NCBI RefSeq assembly: GCF_000807925.1
Contig: NZ_JRVC01000034.1
Location: 17,249-81,248, forward strand
Source: Novosphingobium subterraneum
Lineage (GTDB): Bacteria > Pseudomonadota > Alphaproteobacteria > Sphingomonadales > Sphingomonadaceae
DNA: 64,000 bases
Reading direction: 5' to 3'
How positions within the stretch are numbered: position 1 is the stretch's first letter; every line of letters starts with the position of its first letter. This document shows, one piece after another, positions 25,972 to 34,699 of this stretch. The position numbers and the translations under genes are program-made. Under the pieces are notes generated by a model that was not told the origin of the DNA, ran no database searches, and was given only the letters and a program-made list of their open reading frames with translations.

Positions 25972-26382
25972 ATGGAGTCGAGGGGTATGATCCCGCCCGC
26001 CAGAACCCTGAAGCAAATCCTGCAGCGCTTTGTGCAGACCCGTGTCTGGAAAATGGATATCGCGCCCACTGCATGGATCGCCACATCGGCTTTGATCGAT
26101 AGAACGTGGCCACGCGGGGTGCACATCGGTGAGCGCTGCATCATTGATCATCATGCAGTGATTCTCACGCACGACATGACCCGCGGCCTCTATCTGGACA
26201 CCGTTATCGCGGATGACTGCACGATCGGAGCGCGGGCGATAATTTTTCCCGGGGTGCGCATCGGCCACGGCAGTCACGTTGCGCCTGGAGCGGTTGTGCT
26301 TCGAGATGTCGCACCAAACTCGACGGTTGTCGGGAACCCGGCGCGACTTCAGGATGATATGTTCGATGGAAGCGCCACCTAG
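25972..26382 (+). CDS. Hexapeptide-repeat acetyltransferase
   Basis: A 136-residue beta-helix acyltransferase with hexapeptide turns WIATSALIDRTWPRGVHIG, RAIIFPGVRIGHGSHVAPGA and STVVGNPARL, and HDM/HHA histidines in the loop typical of the active site. I prefer ATG 25972, seven bases after GGAG, though ATG 25969 directly before it is equally possible. The gene runs into the ligase gene with only two bases between them, so they are co-transcribed. Presumably O-acetylates an EPS residue; the acceptor is unknown. Confidence 0.8.
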   Translation: MESRGMIPPARTLKQILQRFVQTRVWKMDIAPTAWIATSALIDRTWPRGVHIGERCIIDHHAVILTHDMTRGLYLDTVIADDCTIGARAIIFPGVRIGHGSHVAPGAVVLRDVAPNSTVVGNPARLQDDMFDGSAT

Positions 26383-26384
26383 GG

Positions 26385-27971
26385 ATGTCCATGCCACGAG
26401 GTAGACAGTACGTCGGCCCGACCCTTGCTGCTTATCACCAAGTTGGTTGGCGCTCGCGCCGGCGACTGTTTTTGCTCGGATTGCTGGCATTGGTCTCGTT
26501 TGCTTACGGCGCGATTTTTGCGCTGACGCAGACTTATTTTCTCATGCAGTTGTCGGTGCCATTCGTGGTGCTTGCACTTTTGATCATCTGGTGCTTGCCG
26601 GAGACTGGCCAAGCGCCTGAACGTTTGCTGGAGGGTTTGTTTGCTGCATTCCTGATCGCACTGCTATGTTGGCCAGACTATCTCGCCGTAGCGATTCCCG
26701 GCCTGCCCTGGTTTACAGCGCTCCGCCTCGTGGCCGTACCACTTGCCATTGTTCTCCTGATATCTCTGTCGCAATCACCGTCTTTCCGGGCGGACATGGC
26801 CCGACCGCTGAAGGCTTCACCGATCACATTGCGTCTTGTGGTCCTATTCTCCTTGATAGCCCTTGTTTCGGTGCCACTTTCATCAGATCCGTCAGGCTCC
26901 ACGAGCAAATTTATCGTGGCGATGCTCTACTGGGTAATGATATTCTTCGTGTCCGCGTGGGTTTTCCAGAAACCCGGTCGGGCCACATTCCTCGCGTTTG
27001 CTCTGTGGATGATCCTAGTCGGTATCTGCGTGATAGGGCTGTGGGAGCAACGCCTCCAGTCAGTACCGTGGGCAGGGCACATCCCCAGTTTTCTGAAGAT
27101 CGAGGATCCGGCGGTAGAGCGAATTCTGTCGGCGAAATCGCGCGCTGCGAGCAAATTGTACCGCGTCCAAAGCAAGTTTACCACGCCCTTGGGACTCGCC
27201 GAATTTTTGGCATATGCCACGCCTTTTGTTCTGCACATTGCCTTGACGACCCGGCGTTTCATTGTGCGTATTGCAGCCTTGGCAACATTTCCTCTTATTT
27301 GGACGACTATTGTAGGAACTGACTCGCGCTTGGGTATGGTCGGATTCTTTATGACGTTCATGCTTTACCTTATTGCGTGGGCGGCTTTACGATGGCGGCG
27401 TTCGACCAAGAGTCTGTTCGGGCCTGCGACAGTCCTCGCCTATCCCGTAATCTTTGTTGCATTCATTTTGTCGACGTTTTTTGTCGGCCGACTGCGGGCA
27501 TTGATTTGGGGAGGCGGTGCGCAGTCTGCCAGTACCGAGAGCAGAAAGATCCAGATTGCTTCCGGCATACCAAAAATACTGGGGCGTCCTTGGGGACACG
27601 GCATAGGACAGGGCGCAGAAACACTTGGATTTCGGAACGGGGCTGGGGTCTTGACGATCGATAGTTACTATCTCGGGATCGCACTTGAGCTGGGCATTGT
27701 TGGATTTGTGGTATTCTATGCGATTTTCATTGGCGCTAGCTTGCGTGCAATACGCGTTTCTCTTCGCCAATTTGACAGCGATACGGCCGTTATCTTTCCG
27801 CTTGTAATCGCGATTATCAACTTTGTAATTATTAAGTCGATTTTCAGCCAACTTGAAAATCATCCGTTGGTTTTTGCATTTCTCGGTGCCACTCTAGCGC
27901 TTGTGCTTCTGATATCTAATAGAGATCAGGTCCCTTCGGCGTCGCCAACTGCAGATTCGAGCCGTGCTTGA
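26385..27971 (+). CDS. Wzy/O-antigen-ligase-like membrane protein
   Basis: A 528-residue integral membrane protein of about 11-12 transmembrane segments with the O-antigen ligase/polymerase region near residues 280-430: FTTPLGLAEFLAYATPF, GTDSRLGMVGFF and RPWGHGIGQGAETLGF followed by SYYLGIALELGIVGF, where conserved Arg and His residues lie in the large periplasmic loop. It is the likely EPS polymerase, comparable to SpsG/GelG in sphingan clusters. It follows the acetyltransferase gene after two bases. A nearby internal ATG at 26391 is also possible. Confidence 0.85.
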   Translation: MSMPRGRQYVGPTLAAYHQVGWRSRRRLFLLGLLALVSFAYGAIFALTQTYFLMQLSVPFVVLALLIIWCLPETGQAPERLLEGLFAAFLIALLCWPDYLAVAIPGLPWFTALRLVAVPLAIVLLISLSQSPSFRADMARPLKASPITLRLVVLFSLIALVSVPLSSDPSGSTSKFIVAMLYWVMIFFVSAWVFQKPGRATFLAFALWMILVGICVIGLWEQRLQSVPWAGHIPSFLKIEDPAVERILSAKSRAASKLYRVQSKFTTPLGLAEFLAYATPFVLHIALTTRRFIVRIAALATFPLIWTTIVGTDSRLGMVGFFMTFMLYLIAWAALRWRRSTKSLFGPATVLAYPVIFVAFILSTFFVGRLRALIWGGGAQSASTESRKIQIASGIPKILGRPWGHGIGQGAETLGFRNGAGVLTIDSYYLGIALELGIVGFVVFYAIFIGASLRAIRVSLRQFDSDTAVIFPLVIAIINFVIIKSIFSQLENHPLVFAFLGATLALVLLISNRDQVPSASPTADSSRA

Positions 27972-28071
27972 GTTCCAACGCAGCCCGATATTCTTCAGGC
28001 TTGGTTGGTGAGCCGGTACATGTTCATTTCATATGAGTAACCCCTAGCGCGTAGACTCATTATGCGGAGCA

Positions 28072-28790
28072 CTAGAGGCGAGCGCAGACGAGCCTGATGG
28101 CGGCAAGGAAGTTCGCGGGATCCTTGTCGTAGCGCGTTGCAATGCCACGGAACTGCCTGATGCGGTTGAAGAAGCGCTCGACGAGGTTGCGCTGTTTGTA
28201 GAGCCATGGCGAGAAGGCATAGCGCTGGTTGCGGTTGGATCGATTGGGAGTGTGGGCCCAGACGATCCTGGCTTCAGCGGGCCTTACGGACTGCGTTGCT
28301 ATCATATCCTTTGTCGCAGAGCGGGATCACGCCCTCGGGAATGGCCACGATTAGCGCTTCCGCCTCACAGGCATCGTGAACCTGCCCGCCTGTCAGCCTC
28401 AGGCTGACAGGACTTCCGTCAGCATCGGCAAGAGCGTGTACTCAGCTGTGAGGCCGCCCCGGGAATGTCCCATGCCACGATCGCAGTTTTCCCCCTTTTG
28501 GCCCGTCGCACCATGCTGGCGGACGCGCATGCAGGTGGAATCGATCATCACCAGTTCGCCACTGTATCCAGCAGGCCGGTGCGGGGGTTGGCAACGGAAG
28601 GCGACACGCGGTCGGCTTTGAACATGTGTCGTTGATGATCGTGCCAGCGGCTCCGGCGCTGGTCTGGTACAGGTTCACAACTTGCAGCAGCGGCATTTGC
28701 CGACCTCCTCCAGGCCGATGGTGGTGCCGGTTACGGGAAGCTCGACGCGGCCGGGCGGGTCCAGGAAGTGGTCTCCTGGGTCCATTTTCG
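28072..28790 (-). pseudogene. IS5-family transposase, frameshifted copy
   Basis: Reading left on the minus strand, segments in different frames give a nearly complete IS5 transposase. Near 28560 the sequence reads MIDSTCMRVRQHGATG, with the first catalytic Asp; then a stretch like RSRGGLTAE; a third frame gives the VIPLCDKGYDSNAV segment with the second Asp; and about 28072-28200 gives NLVERFFNRIRQFRGIATRY, the usual C-terminal motif with the Glu. Frameshifts near 28490 and 28300 make it non-functional. It borders the zone of IS debris before the IS21 element. Confidence 0.75.
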
Positions 28791-28805
28791 GAACAAGATA
28801 AATTA

Positions 28806-29111
28806 CTAGCCTTTTGCGCTGTCTGTGCCTTTCTCAGTGGAGCTCGGCGCGCCAAAGAGGACTTCATGAAATAAGACTTCGATTAGCGGTGGGGCGAAGC
28901 GACGAAGCTTATAGGCGTTATTAAGAGCGTGTTTAAGCCACTGATGTTCATAGCGTAATTCACTGCTTTCGACGTGCATCGGAAATTCGAGACGCGCAAG
29001 ATCGTCCATCTGTTCGGCTAGTTCCAGTACCATTTCGACATCGTCTGCGTTGGACAGCGTCTCTGCTAACCGCCGATAGAGCGCTGCACGCTCCGCCAAA
29101 CTTGATCCCAT
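28806..29111 (-). CDS. Small hypothetical protein
   Basis: A 101-residue frame. Its first part (MGSSLAERAALYRRLAET, then VEMVLELAEQMDDLARLE) looks like a real amphipathic helical protein; the last 50 residues are less convincing and abut the IS5 remnant, so the C-terminus may be altered by that insertion. I recognise no family. GGTGGG lies upstream of the ATG. Confidence 0.4.
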   Translation of the reverse strand: MGSSLAERAALYRRLAETLSNADDVEMVLELAEQMDDLARLEFPMHVESSELRYEHQWLKHALNNAYKLRRFAPPLIEVLFHEVLFGAPSSTEKGTDSAKG

Positions 29112-29299
29112 AGCCCACCATTCAATCGTGAGAGTCTCGAACGTTCACAAAAGCCAGAACGTTCGCCCGACTGATGATTATGGTTAACGCGAGCCGCACT
29201 GCCCTAAATGTTGTTTCAAGAAGGCGGTTCCGGTCGGGAAATGTTTTTTTACAGTAAATTCGGAAATAGTATTACTTATCTGGTGAGAACTTGACTCAA

Positions 29300-29475
29300 A
29301 GCTATCCCTCGCAAATTCATAGCCCTGCGATGCGGCGCGCAAGAGCTGGATCGAGGCGATGAAGATCTATGTGTTTCTGATGCGATGGTTTGCTCGAAAT
29401 CCTTGGCGAGGCGCCGGTTTCGGTTCAGCCGTGCCAGCGTCCGCTCGACGACCCACCGGAGTTCAACAACGAGCG
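29300..29475 (-). pseudogene. Transposase C-terminal fragment (IS5-type)
   Basis: On the minus strand the sequence reads VVELRWVVERTLARLNRNRR then LAKDFEQTIAS, matching the C-terminal signature of IS5/IS4-group transposases (RWVVERTFAWLNRNRRLAKDFE). Nothing upstream of it in frame fits the same protein, and a frameshift follows. It belongs to a different group from the neighbouring 29.5-29.9 kb fragment. Confidence 0.65.
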
Positions 29476-29529
29476 TAGCTCAGTCCATTGTGCCCTTCTG
29501 CTTATTTATCTGGAGTGAGATCACGACGA

Positions 29530-29880
29530 AGCGACGCAAATCCGATCCTCAGTGAAGCTTACTGGTGAACCCGCCCCGCGAGCGGCCAAGAGCGCGTCGA
29601 TGAGTCCCCCTTTTCCGCCCGCTGCCGAGACGTGGGCGCGAACGGTGGTGCTGTCGATGCTGTAATGGCCACTCTCCGCCATGGTCTCGGCCAGCGTCAC
29701 GGCAACGGTCTCCCAGACCCCGGCTTCACTTATCGCCGGAACCGGCATAGGTGTTCCAGCTACCATGTTTGGGTGGCACCTCGCGCCACGGAGCGCCGCA
29801 GCGGAGCCGCCACCGGACACCGTTGACGATTGAGCGGTTCTGCTCGGGCGGCCTGCCTCCAAAAAGCAGCCTTGGATCAA
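29530..29880 (-). pseudogene. IS5-family transposase, N-terminal fragment
   Basis: Minus-strand fragments match the first half of an IS5 transposase: one frame gives a segment like RWRLRCGAPWREVPPKHGSW; the next gives SEAGVWETVAVTLAETMA then SGHYSIDSTTVRAHVSAAGG with the catalytic Asp; a third gives RALGRSRGGFTSKLH. Sequence similarity stops near 29530. Frameshifts and truncation make it inactive. Confidence 0.7.
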
Positions 29881-29960
29881 TCCCCGCACGCCTCGTCAAT
29901 CATTTCGGCTTCCGTCAGTCCTGTTTCGCGATAGGTTCGCAAAACCCGGAGCATCGACAC

Positions 29961-30209
29961 ATGTATCGCATCACTTTAGCATGTCATGATGTTCCCGCCG
30001 CAGCGGGAGACGAAGCGGCGCGTGACATCACCGAAGCGTTTCGCCTTCATAATCCGCACGAACACAACGTCATCTGCACCTTTGTGGACGGCAAGCTGAG
30101 ACTGGTCGCCGAGAATGACCATGACCCCGAAGGGCCTAACCTAATGGACGAGTTCTCGGACAGCATTTGCGCATACGTCGAGCCCTTCGACGCGACCTCA
30201 AACTGGTGA
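29961..30209 (+). CDS. Small conserved-looking hypothetical protein
   Basis: An 82-residue acidic protein starting MYRITLACHDVPAAAGDEAA, with a mid-part HNVICTFVDGKLRLVAEND and an end LMDEFSDSICAYVEPFD. Composition and codon pattern look coding, and GGAG lies upstream of the ATG. I believe similar short proteins occur in sphingomonads but know no function. It survives between an IS5 fragment and the IS21 element. Confidence 0.55.
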   Translation: MYRITLACHDVPAAAGDEAARDITEAFRLHNPHEHNVICTFVDGKLRLVAENDHDPEGPNLMDEFSDSICAYVEPFDATSNW

Positions 30210-30330
30210 GCTTAGAAACGCTTCGCTGAATTTGTCCACGCCTGCTAGGATCCAGAAACCTGCGAGACCGAATACCTTGTCGGAATATTTTACAGGTGTA
30301 TACTTGCCGGGGCGCCTTTCGCAGATCGAC

Positions 30331-30381
30331 GCCAAAGTGGAAACTCCCCGGCCAGTCCGGCTACTTCTGGCCGGGGCTTTT
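30331..30381. terminator. Terminator-like hairpin next to a repeated motif
   Basis: CCCCGGCCAG (30346-30355) pairs exactly with CTGGCCGGGG (30367-30376), followed by CTTTT, a terminator-like structure. The preceding CCAAAGTGGAAACTCCCCGG also occurs, nearly identically, at 60.08 kb next to another hairpin, so it is part of a dispersed repeat. Confidence 0.55.
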
Positions 30382-30441
30382 CTGCCGTGCTGGGCTGTGC
30401 TTCGCAGGTGTACCGGCGTCGGCGGTGACTTTATCTATCAA

Positions 30442-30449
30442 CCTTGGAG
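30442..30449. repeat. Left target-site duplication of IS21 element
   Basis: CCTTGGAG immediately before the element. The same eight bases follow the right end at 33055-33062, the direct repeat expected from IS21-type insertion. Confidence 0.85.
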
Positions 30450-30523
30450 TGCGGATTCCGACGATGGCGCGCATGTATTCCGATCTGATGCCGCGCAGCG
30501 TTCCGATTTGATCGCGCGCAGGT
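30450..30523. repeat. Left terminal repeats of IS21 element
   Basis: Three degenerate tandem units of TTCCGA-N-CGCGCA at the left end. They match, in inverted orientation, the units of the right end and are the expected IstA binding sites. Confidence 0.75.
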
Positions 30524-30569
30524 GACCACCTGATCGTTGGGTAATGATGTCACTGTGTTCTCGGCTTGG

Positions 30570-31310
30570 TCAAGCCGGAGTTGTGGCGGACAGGCGGCGC
30601 ATGGATTCGCCACTCATTTCGAGACGATGGGCGTTGTGAACGAGGCGGTCCAGAATGGCGTCGGCGTAAGTGGGGTCATTGATCAGCTCGTGCCAACGCG
30701 CCACTGGAAGCTGACTGGTCACCATGGTCGAGCGGCAACCGTAGCGGTCTTCAAGAATCTCGAGGAGGTGGTGCCTTGCATTGCCATCGAGTGGCTCGAG
30801 ACCCCAATCGTCGAGGATCAAGAGGTCAACCCGGGCGAGGCTTTTCATGCGTGCAGCGATCCGGCCATCGCCCTTGGCGAGGGACAGTTCGTCGATCAGC
30901 CGCGGCAGTCGGGTGTAGAGGACGGAGCGATTATCCCGGCAGGCCTTGTGGCCGACTGCACAGGCGAGCCAACTCTTTCCGACGCCCGTCGGGCCAATGA
31001 TGGCCAGGTTCTCATGGTTGCCGATCCAGTCGCCCTTGAGCAGCATTTCGAACATACGGCGGTCCAATCCACGTGGACTGCGATAATCAACGTCCTCGGG
31101 CACCGCGTGGTGTCGCAATTTCGCGTGCCGCAGGCGCAGGGCAAGGCGGCGGTCGTTTCGCCAAGTGGCTTCGTGGTCGAGTAGCATTGCCAGCCATTCG
31201 GCATGACTGAGGCCGGCGGCATCGCCGTTGCTCTCCATTTCTGAGAAGGCATGGGCCATGCCAGTGAGGCCCAGCTGGTTCAGCTGGTCCAGTGTCGGAT
31301 GTTTCAGCAT
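30570..31310 (-). CDS. istB: IS21 transposition helper ATPase IstB
   Basis: AAA+ helper protein of 246 residues, related to DnaC, that assembles on target DNA and recruits the IstA transposase. Walker A is IIGPTGVGKSWLA, Walker B is VDLLILDDWGLEPL, and the sensor segment STMVTSQLPVARWHELIND is intact, ending with the family motif LDRLVHNAHRLEMSGESMR. It follows istA by about 12 bases on the same strand. Full length suggests it is functional. Confidence 0.95.
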   Translation of the reverse strand: MLKHPTLDQLNQLGLTGMAHAFSEMESNGDAAGLSHAEWLAMLLDHEATWRNDRRLALRLRHAKLRHHAVPEDVDYRSPRGLDRRMFEMLLKGDWIGNHENLAIIGPTGVGKSWLACAVGHKACRDNRSVLYTRLPRLIDELSLAKGDGRIAARMKSLARVDLLILDDWGLEPLDGNARHHLLEILEDRYGCRSTMVTSQLPVARWHELINDPTYADAILDRLVHNAHRLEMSGESMRRLSATTPA

Positions 31311-31322
31311 TCATGGGTCCTG

Positions 31323-32849
31323 TCAGTGATAGTATCCGGAGCCCCGGATGTTGGTGTGAAGGATCGGCGTGCGCTCCGGGGTTTCGCGCACGGGAACCTG
31401 GTCGAGCCCTTTCTCAAGGATCGATTTGACGCTGGGATAATTGCGAGCCTGGATTTCCAGTGCACGCAGTGCCGCTGCCTCCAGGCGGACAGCGCCAAAG
31501 CGCTTGGCCAAGCCGATTATTCCGAGGCAGGACCGATATCCTTGCTCGGGATGTGGCCGGTCCTCGATGATTTTCTCGACCAGCAAGGACAGCATAGGAC
31601 CCACACGCGCTGCTTCTTCGCGGATCTTGGCCGGCGTCCATTCGAGGTAGCGCCGATGGCTGGACGGCATGTGCTCAGGGATGGTTGTGTGTCGGCCATT
31701 GCCAGACCCACGCATGTGAACGGCAATACGCTCACCGCCGAGGAATATCTCGACAGTACGGGCCGTGCAGCGGACCTCGACTTCACGGCGGGCGAAGCGG
31801 TAGGGCACCGAGTAATGATGGCGGTCGACGGCAATGTGGTAATCGAGCCCGACCCGGCACCGCTTCCATTCTGCATGGACCCAAGGCTCGGCCGGCAGCG
31901 GCTTCAGGTTCGGCGCGTCTACTTCCTCGAACAATTGGCGCCGCGTCTTTCCGAACTGACGCATCACTCGCGTATCGTTGAGGTCAGCCAAGCAGCCGGC
32001 GATCGCCGTATTCAATTCGGCAAGGCTGTAGAAAATCCGGTTGCGCAATTTGCCCAGCACCCAGCGCTCGACAATGCCAACGCAAGCCTCGACCTTCGCC
32101 TTGTCCCGCGGCCGCCTTGGGCGCGCCGGAAGCACTGCGGTCCCGTAATGACGAGCCATGTCGTTGTAGCTACGGTTAAGCATTGGATCGAAGTGACAAG
32201 CCTTGATCACCGCGACCTTGGCATTGTCGGGAACCAGCAACTGCGGCACCCCGCCGAAGAAGGCGAAGGCCGCATTGTGCGCCTCGATCCAGTCAGCGAA
32301 CTGCTCGGTCCAGGTGGCACACGCGAACGACAGGCTCGATCCGCCCATCACCGCCACGAACAGATGGGCGTCACGAACTTCGCCTGTACGCCGGTCGACA
32401 ACGACGGGGACCTTGTCTCCGGCATAGTCGACGAACAATTTCTCGCCGCCTGCATGGCTTTGCCGCATCACAAGCGGCAACCGCCCCTGCCAACCCCGGA
32501 ACAGGTCACACCAGCGACTGTAACGATACCCATCCGGGTTTGCGGCGTAATACTCCTCCCACAGAACCTGGAGTGTCACGTGCTTGCGCTTGAGTTCGCG
32601 CGCCACCACCGACCAATCTGGCTCTGGCTGCTTACGACGGCCGGGCCTCACCCCGGATATGCCGTAAAGGCGCGCTTCCAGTTCCGCGTCGGTCATCTCG
32701 GCCGGCACCGGCCACGTCAGCCCGGACCACCCGAAACGCCGCAGCGTGTCGCGCACCGTCGTCGGCCCGATCCCGACCCGTTCGCCAACTACCCGCGTCG
32801 ACAACCCGGCATCCAGGCTCAGCTGCAAAATCTCGCGCACATGGCGCAT
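31323..32849 (-). CDS. istA: IS21 transposase IstA
   Basis: DDE transposase of 508 residues. An N-terminal helix-turn-helix (STRVVGERVGIGPTTVRDTL) is followed by the rve integrase core with LFVDYAGDKVPVVVD (first Asp), PQLLVPDNAKVAVIKA (second Asp) and PRDKAKVEACVGIVERWVLG (Glu), then a C-terminal Mu-like domain. I chose ATG 32849, six bases after GAGGAGG, starting MRHVREILQL; the open frame extends to 32927 without homology. Confidence 0.95.
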   Translation of the reverse strand: MRHVREILQLSLDAGLSTRVVGERVGIGPTTVRDTLRRFGWSGLTWPVPAEMTDAELEARLYGISGVRPGRRKQPEPDWSVVARELKRKHVTLQVLWEEYYAANPDGYRYSRWCDLFRGWQGRLPLVMRQSHAGGEKLFVDYAGDKVPVVVDRRTGEVRDAHLFVAVMGGSSLSFACATWTEQFADWIEAHNAAFAFFGGVPQLLVPDNAKVAVIKACHFDPMLNRSYNDMARHYGTAVLPARPRRPRDKAKVEACVGIVERWVLGKLRNRIFYSLAELNTAIAGCLADLNDTRVMRQFGKTRRQLFEEVDAPNLKPLPAEPWVHAEWKRCRVGLDYHIAVDRHHYSVPYRFARREVEVRCTARTVEIFLGGERIAVHMRGSGNGRHTTIPEHMPSSHRRYLEWTPAKIREEAARVGPMLSLLVEKIIEDRPHPEQGYRSCLGIIGLAKRFGAVRLEAAALRALEIQARNYPSVKSILEKGLDQVPVRETPERTPILHTNIRGSGYYH

Positions 32850-32933
32850 CGCTAACCTCCTCGTCGGCATCCATTTCCTCCAGTCGACTGACGACCGGAG
32901 AAATGGCCCAACGATCAGGCTGCCCACACCTCA

Positions 32934-33054
32934 AACTGCGCGCGATCATCTCGGAATCCTGCGCGGACAATTCTCGGAACGCTGCGCGCGATCACCTCGG
33001 AATGCCGCGCGCGATCAAATCGGAACAGTGCGCGCGATGACCTCGGAATCCGCA
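32934..33054. repeat. Right terminal repeats of IS21 element
   Basis: About five tandem units of roughly 22 bases (CGCGCGATCA-CCTCGGAA and variants) end in the terminal TCGGAATCCGCA. These are the expected binding sites of IstA and probably include the istAB promoter. Confidence 0.8.
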
Positions 33055-33062
33055 CCTTGGAG
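33055..33062. repeat. Right target-site duplication of IS21 element
   Basis: CCTTGGAG, identical to 30442-30449 on the other side of the element. Confidence 0.85.
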
Positions 33063-33153
33063 CCCCCCAACCCGATCGTTCTTAGTGACACCGCTCGGCA
33101 TCAGACCGTCCTGACGCGAGTTGCGTTAAACGTCTTGTCATCAGTATTCTGGA

Positions 33154-33462
33154 TTGTGGAGCATTATACAATCGGGTCGATCGCGTCAAAGCCACGGGCT
33201 ATTGCGAAACTATCATGAAACATGCCGAGGCCGGCGGTCTAGACGCTTCGCTCACGCCAAGCTCATCTTCTACAAGTTCGATGATTACAATCGCAGATAT
33301 TGCCCCACGATTATCAGGTGTCAATTTCCCGACGGGCCGCTGACATTGGGCGTGTCCTTAAACTTACTCTTGAGCTACAGTTCCGGCCTCAGTTTCTTCG
33401 GCGCCCCGGAGCCGTCCGCTTGGGTGCTCGTGTTTGTGGGCGTGGGGCTCACAGGCGCTTAA
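33154..33462 (+). pseudogene. PEP-CTERM protein remnant
   Basis: This 102-residue frame ends SFFGAPEPSAWVLVFVGVGL then TGA-stop, a near-perfect PEP-CTERM motif and transmembrane helix. The basic tail is missing in this frame, but an adjacent frame reads RRLTLSRSRTQ, so a frameshift near 33460 probably broke it. The N-terminal part has no signal peptide. It lies 100 bases from the IS21 element and is most likely a decayed third PEP-CTERM gene. Confidence 0.55.
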
Positions 33463-33627
33463 CTCTAAGCCGATCCCGAACCCAGTGTAGCCGCAACCGG
33501 TCCGACAGGGGGGTGAGCCCGCCAAACCACCGTTAAGGTCGGCGTTGTACTGCGTACTGTTGCCGACAGGTAAGATCACCGGCTCCGCTGCGGTCGGCCT
33601 GGGTCCATTGGTGCCGTTTGGAGCACC

Positions 33628-34695
33628 CTATTGGTTGGTATCTCGTTCAGCCTGCCATCGCCGTACAATGTCCTCAACGGCAATCCTGGGCAGGACGGTC
33701 TTGTTGTCGATATTGCGAATGTCTCCGCGCAGAACGAAGCGACCTGCGACATTTCCGGCTAACTCCGTATCGTTTGCCGCTTCAAGCCTGATACGACTGT
33801 CCTGATCCGGGAAAGGGATTACAGTATTGCCAAAAATCTTTCCTTGTCTGACCCCCGCGACAGTTATACCGTTAAAGAGGCCTCCCAAAACTATATTATT
33901 TGTGATAGAAACATTCTCAAAAGGTGCTTGTCCGAAGGTGTCCCGGACGAAAATTCCTTGTGTAGGAGCGCCTGTTCCTCTGTAGATTAGGTTGTCGCGT
34001 ATCGCGATATTATGGGCCGATTTAGTTTGCTGGGTGGACCAGAGCTGAATACCGTCGGGGTGATCCTTCGGCGCGGGATGGAAGTTTGTGAATTTGTTAC
34101 GTTCGATGACAATGTTTGACGCGCCGCCCCCGCGGATGCCGTCTGTCTGCAAGTCCGCGAACCGGTTGTCTGCGATTATGACCTCGCCGACGTTAAGAAG
34201 AGCAATACCGTGCCTGTAGCGAGAAAAGTGACTGCGCCGAATGGCTAAGCCTGTAGAATCTCTTAGCATGACGGCCGCCAAGGGTCGGGTTTCGCCTTCC
34301 GTACCCGGACCAGCGAATTCGGAATTCTGAACATGCACGCCTTGGGAGCCAACAACCAGAAGCCCGTAAGCTTGCTTCAGGGGGCGCCGCGTAAATCGCA
34401 GATTTTCAATCGTGACCCCCGAACTGGACGCTATGGTCAGAGATGTGAACTCTGCCGGATCTTCCGCTTCAGCGCTTCGAATGGTGATTTCTCCGCGGGT
34501 GCGGTTTGCGATACGGAGTTCTCCGTAGTCTCCGGCTGCCAGTTGAATCACGGCGCCTGGGGGGGCGCATGTCCATGCCCGAGACAACTCGGATGCGGAA
34601 GAGACCTGTAAAGGGCATACGGTACCGACAGCGGGGCTGCAAGACGCGATCGTACATGCAGCAAAAATTGCTGGTAGCGCGGCGCGTTGGATCAT
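33628..34695 (-). CDS. Beta-helix lipoprotein, paralogue of the RTX protein
   Basis: A 355-residue lipoprotein with lipobox IASC (Cys19), then a right-handed beta-helix. Its core LQTDGIRGGGASNIVIERN (182-200) and DHPDGIQLWS (211-220) match the RTX protein at 23.5 kb (IRTDGIRGGG, DDHADAIQFW), as do ITNNIVLGGLFNGIT and QGIFVRD. It has no RTX repeats, so it would be anchored to a membrane, probably facing the periplasm. I chose ATG 34695, five bases after the sulfotransferase stop; the frame continues to 34947 without sense. It closes the GT/flippase/sulfotransferase operon and may cut or edit the same polymer inside the envelope. Confidence 0.85.
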   Translation of the reverse strand: MIQRAALPAIFAACTIASCSPAVGTVCPLQVSSASELSRAWTCAPPGAVIQLAAGDYGELRIANRTRGEITIRSAEAEDPAEFTSLTIASSSGVTIENLRFTRRPLKQAYGLLVVGSQGVHVQNSEFAGPGTEGETRPLAAVMLRDSTGLAIRRSHFSRYRHGIALLNVGEVIIADNRFADLQTDGIRGGGASNIVIERNKFTNFHPAPKDHPDGIQLWSTQQTKSAHNIAIRDNLIYRGTGAPTQGIFVRDTFGQAPFENVSITNNIVLGGLFNGITVAGVRQGKIFGNTVIPFPDQDSRIRLEAANDTELAGNVAGRFVLRGDIRNIDNKTVLPRIAVEDIVRRWQAERDTNQ

Positions 34696-34699
34696 GGCT

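Larger units (their letters stand above)
30450..33054 (-). mobile_element. IS21-family insertion sequence
   Basis: A 2605-bp element with istA and istB on the minus strand. Both ends begin with the inverted repeat TGCGGATTCCGA, and each end carries further copies of a roughly 22-bp unit (TTCCGA...CGCGCA) that IS21 transposases bind: three on the left, about five on the right. It is flanked by an 8-bp direct duplication CCTTGGAG. Both genes are open, so it looks recent and possibly active. Confidence 0.93.

Noticed and set aside
25912..26490. N-terminal part of a 346-residue minus-strand frame
   Set aside because: It lies antisense to the second acetyltransferase; only the last 153 residues match the hexapeptide family.
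30232..30525. 97-residue plus-strand frame at the left edge of the IS21 element
   Set aside because: It runs through a terminator-like hairpin and into the IS end, so it is not a plausible gene.
32938..33054. Tandem repeats that resemble a CRISPR array
   Set aside because: Units are contiguous without spacers and are the terminal binding sites of the IS21 element.
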